In this document: piece after piece, positions 43,152-51,270 of the stretch
Layout of the letters: every line of letters starts with the position of its first letter
How positions within the stretch are numbered: position 1 is the stretch's first letter
Assembly: GCF_014652555.1 (NCBI RefSeq)
Contig: NZ_BMZA01000007.1
Coordinates: forward strand, 1-64,000
Direction: 5' to 3'
Length of the DNA stretch: 64,000 nucleotides
Source: Novosphingobium colocasiae
GTDB taxonomy: Bacteria; Pseudomonadota; Alphaproteobacteria; Sphingomonadales; Sphingomonadaceae
Translations under genes and position numbers: made by a program
Notes under the pieces: generated by a model
Seen by the model: the letters and a program-made list of their open reading frames with translations, nothing else
Database searches by the model: none
Told to the model about the DNA's origin: nothing

Positions 43152-43604
43152 ATGGAAACGGTTCAAACAGACACCAACGAAACGCTGATCACGCTGACGT
43201 CCGATATCGTCGCCGCGCATGTCAGCAACAACAGCGTCACTGTCGATGATCTCCCCACGCTGATCACCGCCGTATACGGTGCGCTTTCCGGTCTTGGCGG
43301 CCCCGCCCCGATAGTAGAGGAAAAGCCTGAGCCCGCCGTTTCGGTGCGCGCCTCGGTAAAGCCTGACTACATCGTCTGCCTTGAAGACGGCAAAAAGCTC
43401 AAGATGCTCAAGCGCCATCTGATGACGCACTACAACATGACCCCGGAAGACTATCGCGCTCGCTGGAATCTGCCGGCCGATTACCCGATGGTCGCCCCGA
43501 ATTACGCCGAAAAGCGTCGCGAACTGGCCAAGAAGATCGGCCTGGGCCGCAAGCCCAACGCCAAGCGCGGCCGTCGCACCAAGGCTGCTGCTGCAGCCGG
43601 CTGA
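43152..43604 (+). CDS. mucR: MucR/Ros-family zinc-finger regulator
   Basis: 150 residues. Core DYIVCLEDGKKLKMLKRHLMTHYNMTPEDYRARWNLP: the zinc site is Cys-Asp-His-His, as known for MucR-type proteins where the second Cys of Ros is replaced by Asp. The N-terminal ~50 residues are the oligomerisation region. The basic Lys/Arg-Ala tail (KRGRRTKAAAAAG) is typical. Such proteins act as H-NS-like global silencers that control exopolysaccharide, motility and cell-cycle genes in alphaproteobacteria. Confidence 0.93.
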   Translation: METVQTDTNETLITLTSDIVAAHVSNNSVTVDDLPTLITAVYGALSGLGGPAPIVEEKPEPAVSVRASVKPDYIVCLEDGKKLKMLKRHLMTHYNMTPEDYRARWNLPADYPMVAPNYAEKRRELAKKIGLGRKPNAKRGRRTKAAAAAG

Positions 43605-43696
43605 TCCGGGGAAAGCCCGGCACCGGCGAACTTGTGATTGCAGGCGCACCGGCCTAGAATAGCCGGTGTCGCCTCTTTCGCAGCCATAGGGTTCCC

Positions 43697-44131
43697 GTGC
43701 ACCAACCTATCGACATCGAAGCTCTCTGCGCCGAGCGCGGCCTGCGGATCACCGAACAGCGCCGGATCATCGCCCGCGTCCTGTCGGAAAGCACGGACCA
43801 TCCCGATGTCGAGAAGCTGCATGAACGCGCTACCGCGATCGATTCCGGCATCTCCATCGCCACCGTCTATCGCACCGTGCGCCTGTTCGAAGAAGCCGGC
43901 ATCCTCGATCGCCACGATTTCGGCGATGGCCGCGCCCGTTACGAAGCGTCGCCCGAAGCGCATCACGATCACATGATCGACGTGGAAACCGGCGCAGTGA
44001 TCGAATTCGTCGACCCCGAGATCGAGGCGCTGCAGCGGCAGATCGCCGAAAAGATGGGCTTCCGGCTTGTCGATCACCGCATGGAACTGTTCGGCGTGCG
44101 CATCGAGAGCGACCGCTCGACCCGCAAATGA
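43697..44131 (+). CDS. fur: Fur-family metal-responsive regulator
   Basis: 144 residues. Winged-helix start LRITEQRRIIARVL and TVYRTVRLFEEAG, then the metal-site region HHDHMIDVETGAVIEF. The CxxC structural zinc pair of enteric Fur is missing (VETG at that place), as in several alphaproteobacterial Fur/Mur proteins. It could respond to iron or manganese; the sequence does not decide. GTG start at 43697. It overlaps plsC by 4 bases. Confidence 0.92.
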   Translation: MHQPIDIEALCAERGLRITEQRRIIARVLSESTDHPDVEKLHERATAIDSGISIATVYRTVRLFEEAGILDRHDFGDGRARYEASPEAHHDHMIDVETGAVIEFVDPEIEALQRQIAEKMGFRLVDHRMELFGVRIESDRSTRK

Positions 44132-44883
44132 GCGCAGGCCGGGCCATCGGGCCCGCCGGCTGGCTGCGCATCATCCTGCGCGCACTGGCCATGATCGCGG
44201 CGCTGGCCCTGGCGGTGCCGGCCTTCTACGTGTTCAAGCCGTTCACCCGCCGCAACCCGGTACCACGCCGGTTCCTCGCCGCACTCGGCCGGATTTCCGG
44301 GATGACCGTGCGGCGCACCGGCCCGGCACCACAGCCGGGCAGCTTCCTTATCGCCAACCACGTAAGCTGGCTCGACATTCCGGCGCTGGCCGGAGCCACC
44401 GGCAGCGCCTTCGTCGCGCACGATGGCCTTGCCGCTTTTGCGCCGCTGCGCTGGCTGTGCGACAAGAACGACACCGTGTTCATCGCCCGCCACGACCGCG
44501 CGAGCGTCACCCGCCAGATCGAACAGGTGCGCGCGGCGCTCGCCGAAACCGGCGCACTGACAGTGTTCCCGGAAGGCACCACCAGCGACGGCACCGGCCT
44601 GCTGCCGTTCAAGTCCGCGCTGCTTTCGGCATTGGAAACGGATGCCGACCATGTCCCGGTCCAGCCGGTGTGGCTGGACTATGGTCGGGAGGTGGCGGAC
44701 ATCGCCTGGGTCGGGGTAGAGCCCGGCCTCGACAACGCCCTGCGCGTGCTGGCGCGACGCCGGCCTGTGACGCTGACTTTGCACTTCCTGCTGCCCCTGG
44801 AACCGGCAGCGCGGGCTAACCGCAAGACTATGGCGAAGGCGGCGCAGGATGCGATCCAGGCGGCGATCGACAGGCCCGCGTAG
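44128..44883 (+). CDS. plsC: 1-acyl-sn-glycerol-3-phosphate acyltransferase
   Basis: 251 residues. One N-terminal membrane segment, then the acyltransferase motifs NHVSWLD (NHX4D) and FPEGTTSDG. Makes phosphatidic acid. Its start overlaps the fur stop (ATGA). It could also act on ornithine lipids or lysophospholipids, since several paralogues are usual. Confidence 0.9.
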   Translation: MSAGRAIGPAGWLRIILRALAMIAALALAVPAFYVFKPFTRRNPVPRRFLAALGRISGMTVRRTGPAPQPGSFLIANHVSWLDIPALAGATGSAFVAHDGLAAFAPLRWLCDKNDTVFIARHDRASVTRQIEQVRAALAETGALTVFPEGTTSDGTGLLPFKSALLSALETDADHVPVQPVWLDYGREVADIAWVGVEPGLDNALRVLARRRPVTLTLHFLLPLEPAARANRKTMAKAAQDAIQAAIDRPA

Positions 44884-44894
44884 AAAGAAGAATT

Positions 44895-45049
44895 GGTTCG
44901 CGCGGAGGCGCGGAGGCGCAAAGGGGTTGCGCAACGCACTCCGGCATTTCGCCGCTTTGACTGTGCGCCAAATCCACTGTTGACGTATTGGTCACGGTAC
45001 ACTCCCCCAAAACGCAACACCTTTGCGCCTCTGCGCCTTTGCGCGAACC
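44895..45049. repeat. Dispersed long palindromic repeat (GCGGAGGCGC type)
   Basis: Arms of about 37 bases containing CGCGGAGGCGCGGAGGCGCA and their near-complement flank about 80 bases of other sequence. A larger copy is at 62966-63198. Located between plsC and the ABC-F gene. Confidence 0.8.
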
Positions 45050-45101
45050 TCAACGGTTTTAGCCCATTGGGTGCAGCGCAGCATGCTGCTATGGGGCCGT
45101 C

Positions 45102-46973
45102 ATGCTTACGATCGACGGTATCACAGTCCGGCTTGGTGGCCGGCCCATTCTTGAGCGCGCCAGCGCCACTATCCCGCAGGGCGCGCGCGTTGGCCTGATC
45201 GGGCGGAACGGGGCGGGCAAGTCCACCCTGATGAAAGCGCTGATCGGCGAGATCGAGCCGGACGACGGCACGATCGGCAAGCCGTCTCGGGCACGGCTGG
45301 GCTATATCGCGCAGGAAGCGCCGAACGGAGCCATCACGCCCGAGGAAGCGGTGCTGGCCGCCGATACCGAGCGCGCCGCGCTGCTGATCGAGGCGGAGAC
45401 CTGCACCGATCCGGATCGCCTGGGCGATGTGCACGAGCGGCTGCTGGCGATCGATGCCTATAGCGCCCCGGCGCGGGCGGCGCGCATCCTGTCGGGCCTG
45501 GGCTTCGATGAAGAGATGCAGCGCCGCCCGCTCGACAGCTTTTCGGGCGGGTGGAAGATGCGCGTGGCGCTCGGCGCACTGCTGTTTTCCGAGCCCGATG
45601 TGCTGCTGCTGGACGAACCCTCGAACCACCTCGATCTCGAAGCGACGCTGTGGCTGGAGAACTTCCTCAAGTCCTATCCGGCGACGCTGCTGGTGATCAG
45701 CCACGAGCGCGATCTGCTCAACAAGGTGGTGGACCATATCCTGCATCTGCAGGGCGGCAAGCTGACGCTCTATCCCGGCGCTTACGACGCCTTCGAGAAG
45801 CAGCGCGCCGAGCGCGCGGCGCAGGCCGCCGCCGCCAAGGCCGCGCAGGATGCCCAGCGCGAGCGGTTGCAGGACTATGTGGCCCGCAACAGCGCCCGTG
45901 CCTCCACCGCCAAGCAGGCGCAATCGCGCGCCAAGATGCTGGCGAAGATGCAGCCGATCGCGGCGCTGATGGAAGACCCGTCGCTCTCGTTCGACTTCCC
46001 CTCGCCGGGCGAATTGCGCTCGCCGATGATCAACGTCGATGGTGCCGCGGTGGGCTATGACCCGGCGGTGCCCATCTTGCGCCGCGTCTCGATGCGGATC
46101 GACGCTGACGACCGGATTGCACTGCTGGGTCGCAACGGCAACGGCAAGACCACGTTCGCCCGCCTGCTGGCCTCGCAACTCCAGCCGCTGGAGGGCACGG
46201 TCAACGCGCCCGGCAAGCTCAAGGTCGGCTATTTCACGCAGTATCAGGTGGAGGAACTGCCCCGCGATTCGACCCCGCTCGATCTGATGACGCGGGCGAT
46301 GGAGGGCAAGACCCCCGCCGCCGTGCGCGCGCAACTGGGCCGCTTCGGCTTTTCCGGCCCCCGCGCCACCGGGGTGGTGGAGAAACTGTCGGGCGGCGAA
46401 CGGGCGCGGCTGGCGCTGGCGCTCATCACCCGCGATGCGCCGCACCTCTTGATCCTCGACGAGCCGACGAACCACCTTGACGTCGATGCCCGCGAAGCGC
46501 TGATCCAGGCGCTGAACGACTATACCGGCGCGGTGATCCTGATCAGCCACGATCGCCACATGGTGGAACTGACCGCCGACCGCCTGGTGCTGGTCGATGG
46601 CGGGACCGCCAAGGAATATGCGGGATCGATGGACGATTACATCGACTTCGTACTGGGCCGCAATCAGCCGAAGAAGGACGTAAAGCCGGCGGCTGGTCAG
46701 GCGGGGACTAAAGCACCGGCACCGAACCGGGCCCGGTTGAAGTTCGTCCAGTCGGAACTGGCGCGGGCGGAAAAGGCGATGGCGAAACTGCAGGCTGCCT
46801 GCGCCGATCTCGACAGCGCGCTATGCGACCCGGCCCTGGCCAGCGATCGCGAAGGCGCGCGCAAGATGGAAGAACTCGCCGCGCGCCGCGCCAGGGCAGG
46901 CGACCAACTGGCCGACGCGGAAGCCCAATGGCTCGACTTGGGCGAGCAGTTGGAAGGGCTCGGCCTGGTATAA
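45102..46973 (+). CDS. ABC-F family ATPase (Uup/EttA-like)
   Basis: 623 residues, two ABC domains without membrane segments: Walker A GRNGAGKST and GRNGNGKTT; signatures FSGGWKMRV and LSGGERARL; Walker B LLLDEPSNHLD and LILDEPTNHLDVD. The interdomain linker has helices rich in Ala, Arg and Gln; the C-terminal ~80 residues form a coiled coil as in Uup. Acts on the ribosome or DNA rather than in transport. Confidence 0.93.
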   Translation: MLTIDGITVRLGGRPILERASATIPQGARVGLIGRNGAGKSTLMKALIGEIEPDDGTIGKPSRARLGYIAQEAPNGAITPEEAVLAADTERAALLIEAETCTDPDRLGDVHERLLAIDAYSAPARAARILSGLGFDEEMQRRPLDSFSGGWKMRVALGALLFSEPDVLLLDEPSNHLDLEATLWLENFLKSYPATLLVISHERDLLNKVVDHILHLQGGKLTLYPGAYDAFEKQRAERAAQAAAAKAAQDAQRERLQDYVARNSARASTAKQAQSRAKMLAKMQPIAALMEDPSLSFDFPSPGELRSPMINVDGAAVGYDPAVPILRRVSMRIDADDRIALLGRNGNGKTTFARLLASQLQPLEGTVNAPGKLKVGYFTQYQVEELPRDSTPLDLMTRAMEGKTPAAVRAQLGRFGFSGPRATGVVEKLSGGERARLALALITRDAPHLLILDEPTNHLDVDAREALIQALNDYTGAVILISHDRHMVELTADRLVLVDGGTAKEYAGSMDDYIDFVLGRNQPKKDVKPAAGQAGTKAPAPNRARLKFVQSELARAEKAMAKLQAACADLDSALCDPALASDREGARKMEELAARRARAGDQLADAEAQWLDLGEQLEGLGLV

Positions 46974-47000
46974 CGCCTCTCGTTGCGCGGGTGATGGCCG

Positions 47001-47030
47001 GCCTTCGTGGTTCGCGAAAACCACGAAGGC
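47001..47030. terminator. Perfect hairpin between convergent ABC-F and RTX genes
   Basis: GCCTTCGTGG and CCACGAAGGC around a 10-base centre, in the 65-base gap between the two convergent stops. It can terminate both strands. It resembles a shortened copy of the GCGGAGGCGC repeat family in its flank (GGCGCAAAG). Confidence 0.6.
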
Positions 47031-47038
47031 GCAAAGCA

Positions 47039-49462
47039 TCACAACAGAACGAAATCGTCCGCAGTCAGATTGGCCTTGTCCGTCCCGACCAGGATCAGCG
47101 TCGCATCGGTGGACAGGCGGAACACGGTGTCGGACCCCACCGTCTCAGCGATCCCGATAAGCTGATCGGCCGAGGTGAACGCGCCGTTGAGATCGAGGTA
47201 GATGGTGTCGTCGGCGATGGAGAAGTCCATCACCCGCTCTTCGCCTGAATCGTAATTGAAATAGAAAATATCGTGGCCTTCGCCGCCGAACAGGCGGTCT
47301 GACCCGCCGCCGCCGTTAAGGAAATCATCGCCCGCGCCGCCCTCGATCCGGTTGGCGCCGGCGTTGCCGACGAGGGAGTCCCCGAAGGCGCTGCCCCGGA
47401 TGTTCTCGATATCCGTGAAGGTATCGCCGAAGGCGTCACTGCCGAACACGAAACCGCCATCGAGCACCACGGTGACAGCGGTCTGCGCGTTGGCATAGCT
47501 CACCGTGTCTATGCCAGCGCCGCCATCAAGGTGATCCGCACCGGCCCCGCCTTCCAGCACATCGTTGCCGCCGCCGCCCATCAGCGTATCGTCGCCGGCG
47601 GAGCCGCGCAGCTCGTTGTTGCCGGCATTGCCGGTAATCAGGTCGTTGCCGTCACCGCCCTCGACGCTCTCGATGTCCGAGAAATGGTCACCCTGCGCAT
47701 CGCCGCCGCTGGCGGTTCCGGCACCAAGGTCGATCGTGACCGCCTGCGCCGAACCGAGGTAGGAGATCATGTCGATGCCGTCGCCGCCGATCAGCACATC
47801 CGCGCCGGCTCCGCCACGAAGGGTATCGTTGCCACCCCGGCCATCGAGCGTGTCCGCGCCCGCGCCGCCGATCAGCACATTGGCGATGCTTGACCCGTAT
47901 AGCTTGTCGTTGCCAAGCCCACCCTCGACCCGCTCGATGCCCAGCAGGGTATCGCCGGCGGCCTCGCCGCCGAGGGCAGTCTGCGCCTGCAGATCGACGA
48001 TCACTGCGGATCGCGATGCGGCGTAGCTCACGCCGTCCATCCCGCCGCCGCCGCTCAGAACGTCCGCTCCAGCGCCGCCCACCAGCCAATCGTCGCCATT
48101 ACCGCCGATCAGCACGTCGTCGCCAAGGCCGCCCTCCAGGCGGTTGGCACCGGCATCGCCGGTCAGCCGATCGGCGAAGCGGCTGCCGATCAGGCCTTCG
48201 ATGCTGTTATAGGTATCGCCCAGCGCCTCGCCCGAAGTGCCCTGCCCGCTCTGCAGGCTCGCGGTGACGCCACCGGTGGCGTGGGCGTAGCTCGCCAGGT
48301 CGAAGCCTGTGCCGCCGATCAGATGGTCGGCACCGGTATTCCCCTCCAGCACGTCATCGCCGGCACCGCCGTCCAGCGTGTCGTCGCCGGCCAGGCCGAC
48401 CAGAATGTCCGTGTTATAGCTGCCTGTCATGCTATTGGCAGCGGCGTTGCCGGTACCCTGGAAAGACGCTCCGCTGCCGATATTGACGAGGTTTTCGACC
48501 CCGCCCTGCAGCATGTACGACGCCAGCCCCAGCACGCGCGCGGTATCGGTGCCGCCGTTCGTCCGCTCGATAATCTTGTCGCCGGCATTATCGACCACGA
48601 ACGTATCGTCGCCGGCATCGCCGTACATCAGGTCCGCGCCTTCGCTGCCGTCCAGCGTGTCGTTCCCCTCGCCACCGCGCAGCGTGTCATCACCGCCGTT
48701 TCCGACCAGCAGGTCGTCCCCGCCCCGACCCGAGAGCAGGTTCGCATCGGGCGTGCCGTAAATCCAGTTCTGCTGGTCATTACCCACGCCGGTGTCCGGA
48801 CCGGCTCCGGTCAGGTAAAGCTCCTCGACATACGCGCCGAGCTGGTACGAGACGGACGAGAACACCCGATCACGGCCCTGGTCCGCCAGCTCGACCACGA
48901 CGTCCGCGCTGTCATCGACCCAATAGGTGTCATCACCATCGCCGCCGGCGGAAGTATCAACGCCGAGCCCGCCGATGAGCGTATCGTTGCCGTCGCCGCC
49001 GTCCAACTGGTCGGCCCCGTCGCCGGCATCGATATAATCGTCCTGACCGCCGCCCGAGAGGATGTCAGCGCCGTAGCCGCCGATGACAATATCCGCATCC
49101 ACGCCGCCCGCGATCGTCACGCTGCCTTGCGAAAGCCCGGAATTGAGGATGTGCCAGCGGTACGAGACATTCTCGCCGCTGAACCAGTTCATCGCGCTCA
49201 GATCGAGGGTGGCATCGGTGACGATGCCTTCGCCGGGAAACCCGAGGTCGATATAAGCGGTTCCGGAATCCCACCCGGTGCCGCTAGTCCCCCCGGTGTT
49301 GCCGGTTACCGTGTCGGTGTACGTGAAGTTCCAGTAGGTCTCATAGAACGATTCGCCCGTTTCCGGATCGTTATAGCCGGGGACGTAGTAATCCGCATTT
49401 AGGTAGAAATACCCGGATTCACGTTCGATGTTCAGGCTGTAGGAGGTTAGATAGCCGGTCAT
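47039..49462 (-). CDS. RTX (hemolysin-type calcium-binding repeat) protein
   Basis: 807 residues, no N-terminal signal peptide, as expected for type I secretion. After ~125 residues without repeats come roughly 35 nonapeptides of GGxGxDxLx type, the calcium-binding beta-roll. The C-terminal ~90 residues (EERVMDFSIADDTIYLDL ... NLTADDFVLL) look like the secretion/cap region. From about residue 395, four copies of an ~88-residue unit start with SYA or SYL and contain an AVTVxL strand and a GDTF-IE turn. No lipase, protease or cyclase domain is seen, so it is probably a surface or matrix protein. No type I secretion genes are adjacent. AGGAG seven bases before ATG 49462. Confidence 0.85.
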   Translation of the reverse strand: MTGYLTSYSLNIERESGYFYLNADYYVPGYNDPETGESFYETYWNFTYTDTVTGNTGGTSGTGWDSGTAYIDLGFPGEGIVTDATLDLSAMNWFSGENVSYRWHILNSGLSQGSVTIAGGVDADIVIGGYGADILSGGGQDDYIDAGDGADQLDGGDGNDTLIGGLGVDTSAGGDGDDTYWVDDSADVVVELADQGRDRVFSSVSYQLGAYVEELYLTGAGPDTGVGNDQQNWIYGTPDANLLSGRGGDDLLVGNGGDDTLRGGEGNDTLDGSEGADLMYGDAGDDTFVVDNAGDKIIERTNGGTDTARVLGLASYMLQGGVENLVNIGSGASFQGTGNAAANSMTGSYNTDILVGLAGDDTLDGGAGDDVLEGNTGADHLIGGTGFDLASYAHATGGVTASLQSGQGTSGEALGDTYNSIEGLIGSRFADRLTGDAGANRLEGGLGDDVLIGGNGDDWLVGGAGADVLSGGGGMDGVSYAASRSAVIVDLQAQTALGGEAAGDTLLGIERVEGGLGNDKLYGSSIANVLIGGAGADTLDGRGGNDTLRGGAGADVLIGGDGIDMISYLGSAQAVTIDLGAGTASGGDAQGDHFSDIESVEGGDGNDLITGNAGNNELRGSAGDDTLMGGGGNDVLEGGAGADHLDGGAGIDTVSYANAQTAVTVVLDGGFVFGSDAFGDTFTDIENIRGSAFGDSLVGNAGANRIEGGAGDDFLNGGGGSDRLFGGEGHDIFYFNYDSGEERVMDFSIADDTIYLDLNGAFTSADQLIGIAETVGSDTVFRLSTDATLILVGTDKANLTADDFVLL

Positions 49463-49550
49463 GAGCACTCTCCTGCAATGGATTGCGGCATGGTATGTCG
49501 CACCTCACGCCGTCTTCCTCTAAGCTATTGACTAGCTGGATGACATTACT

Positions 49551-49733
49551 TTGGCGAGTCCCAACAATGTACTTTGCGCGAAACTGTTTTGCGCCAATGC
49601 TGCTACCGCGGGCGTGATCCGGTTGGAGGAGCTTTCGCCCAATTGCGGTTCGGAACGCCGGCGTCTCAAAGTGCTGAAATGTCGCGGCCGCAAGGTCTGG
49701 GGCGGCTTCCACGACTATGTGATCGACACCGAA
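49551..49733 (+). pseudogene. C-terminal fragment of a KaiC-like RecA ATPase
   Basis: The translated piece VIRLEELSPN ... ERRRLKVLKCRGRKVWGGFHDYVI matches, from memory of the family, the C-terminal part of KaiC/RadA-like circadian-type ATPases of alphaproteobacteria. No ATPase motif remains and there is no credible start. It runs out at TGA 49734-49736, exactly where the receiver fragment begins. Confidence 0.55.
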
Positions 49734-50008
49734 TGATCGAGGCGCATTCGGGCAAGGCAGCGCTGGACCTGCTGCAAAAGTACCCGGACATCGAACTGCC
49801 GGTGACCGACCAGGCCATGCCCGGCATGACCGGCGCGCAGCTTGTCCAGGAAGCGACGGTCCACCGCCCCAACCTCCCGGTCATCCTCGCCACCGGCTAC
49901 GGCGAACTGCCGCCGGGGTTCAAGCCGACGGTCGTCAAGCTGTCGAAGCCGTTCAGCCAGGCGGCGCTGGAAGCGGCCCTACTCCAGGTTATGGGGTCTG
50001 TGGCGTAA
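49733..50008 (+). pseudogene. Truncated receiver domain from a hybrid histidine kinase
   Basis: 91 residues from MIEAHSGKAALDLL to the stop. It covers the second half of a receiver: phosphorylation loop TDQAMPGMTG, ATGYGELP, and the Lys loop KLSKPF. The first beta strand and acidic pair are absent, so it cannot fold as a full receiver. It is most like the C-terminal receivers of hybrid kinases that are encoded next to KaiC-like proteins. Probably a deletion scar, though a reading frame survives. Confidence 0.6.
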
Positions 50009-50064
50009 GGCGGGCGGCCCCTCTCTCCGCTTCGCCTACTCCGCATCACCGGCTATGGGCGGGC

Positions 50065-50517
50065 ATGCTGCAGATTCTGATCGACGCCGATGCCTGCCCC
50101 GTCAAGGACGAGACCTACAAGGTCGCCGGCCGCTACAAGGTGCCGGTGGTCGTGATCAGCAACAGCCCCATCCGCGTCCCTCAGGACCCGCTGATATCGC
50201 GCAAGGTCGTGAGCGATGCGTTCGACGCGGCGGATGACTGGATCGTCGAGCACACCGATCCCCGGACGGTGGTGGTCACAGCGGACATCCTGCTGGCGGA
50301 TCGCTGTCTGAAGCTGGGAGCGACCGTCATCGCCCCGAACGGCAAGGCTTTCACCCCATCATCCATCGGCAGCGCTATCGCCGTGCGGGCGATCATGGCG
50401 GACTTGCGCGCCGGGGGCGACGTCGTGGGCGGACCGCCACCGTTCCGCAACACCGATCGCTCGCGCTTTCTGTCCGCTCTCGATCAGGCGCTGGTGAAAT
50501 TGCGGCGCTCGCTTTGA
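50065..50517 (+). CDS. YaiI/YqxD family protein (UPF0178, DUF188)
   Basis: 150 residues. Starts QILIDADACPVKDE, with VISNSPIRVP and DPRTVVVTADILLADRCL, all diagnostic. A PIN-like nuclease fold has been suggested for the family; no function is established. ATG 50065. Confidence 0.9.
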   Translation: MLQILIDADACPVKDETYKVAGRYKVPVVVISNSPIRVPQDPLISRKVVSDAFDAADDWIVEHTDPRTVVVTADILLADRCLKLGATVIAPNGKAFTPSSIGSAIAVRAIMADLRAGGDVVGGPPPFRNTDRSRFLSALDQALVKLRRSL

Positions 50518-50647
50518 CCCGGCGTCGGCCGCGCGCCGGCTCCGAGTTCAACGGCAGGGAAACACCCGTCACGATCGGGCGCACGCTTGTATCGACCAAC
50601 CAGATACCCGACATTGGCGACTGGACCGCGCCCGAGGAGACTTGACC

Positions 50648-51115
50648 ATGAGCGTAGCTTTTCGCCGCGAGAATGACGACGAACACCTTGAACCCAAGTT
50701 CGAAATACCCATCCCGCCCGGCCCGAACCTCGTCACCACGCGGGGACTGGCACAGATCCGGACCCGCGTTGCCGAACTGGAAGCCTTGCTGCCGGAATTG
50801 GCCGACGAAGACGCGAACAAGGCTGCGCGGCGCGAATTGCGCTACTGGAGCACGCGCCAGTCCACGGCGCAACTGGTGGAGAAGGCGGACGGCTCGCGCG
50901 TTGCGTTTGGCTGCACGGTCACCTTCAGGATGAACCGCAAACAGCGCATGATCACGATCGTCGGCGACGACGAGGCCGACCCTGCGGCAGGCCTGCTCTC
51001 CTTCTCCGCCCCGCTCAGCCGCGCCCTGATGGGTGCCGAGGCGGGCGAAGTGCTGGATTTCGCAGAACGACAAGACGCGATCGAGGTCATTTCCGTCGGC
51101 GTGCCCTACGACTAA
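50648..51115 (+). CDS. GreA/GreB-family transcription elongation factor-like protein
   Basis: 155 residues. A shortened N-terminal coiled coil (TTRGLAQIRTRVAELEALL) and a C-terminal FKBP-like domain (VTFRMNRKQRMITIVGDDEAD ... SPLSRALMG-like PLSRALMGAEAGEVLD) match the GreA/GreB superfamily. Standard GreA also has about 158 residues, but the coil here seems altered and the acidic tip is in ELADEDAN. ATG 50648 has AGGAG upstream; a TTG two codons earlier is less likely. Possibly a Rnk-like or specialised Gre paralogue. Confidence 0.8.
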   Translation: MSVAFRRENDDEHLEPKFEIPIPPGPNLVTTRGLAQIRTRVAELEALLPELADEDANKAARRELRYWSTRQSTAQLVEKADGSRVAFGCTVTFRMNRKQRMITIVGDDEADPAAGLLSFSAPLSRALMGAEAGEVLDFAERQDAIEVISVGVPYD

Positions 51116-51149
51116 TACGTAGTCTCAGTAAATTTGGCTCATGCCGGTC

Positions 51150-51270
51150 TCTCCCCTTGAGGGGAGAGATATGCAGGCTTGGCGGCTTGTCCGTCTAGCC
51201 GGAGTAGAGAGGGGAGGAAACGACACCATCCCCCTCTCCCAACCCTCTCCCCTGAAGGGAAGAGGGCTAT
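51150..51270. repeat. Palindromic C/T- and G/A-rich repeat before the RND operon end
   Basis: CTCTCCCCTTGAGGGGAGAG is followed by CTTGGCGGCTTGTCCG and then CCCTCTCCCCTGAAGGGAAG. It lies in the gap between the Gre-like gene and the RND pump (convergent stops) and could terminate both. Similar in style to 39793-39903. Confidence 0.6.

Noticed and set aside
47039..49462. CRISPR array or tandem DNA repeat
   Set aside because: The periodic DNA is explained by in-frame RTX nonapeptides; no constant repeat and unique spacers.
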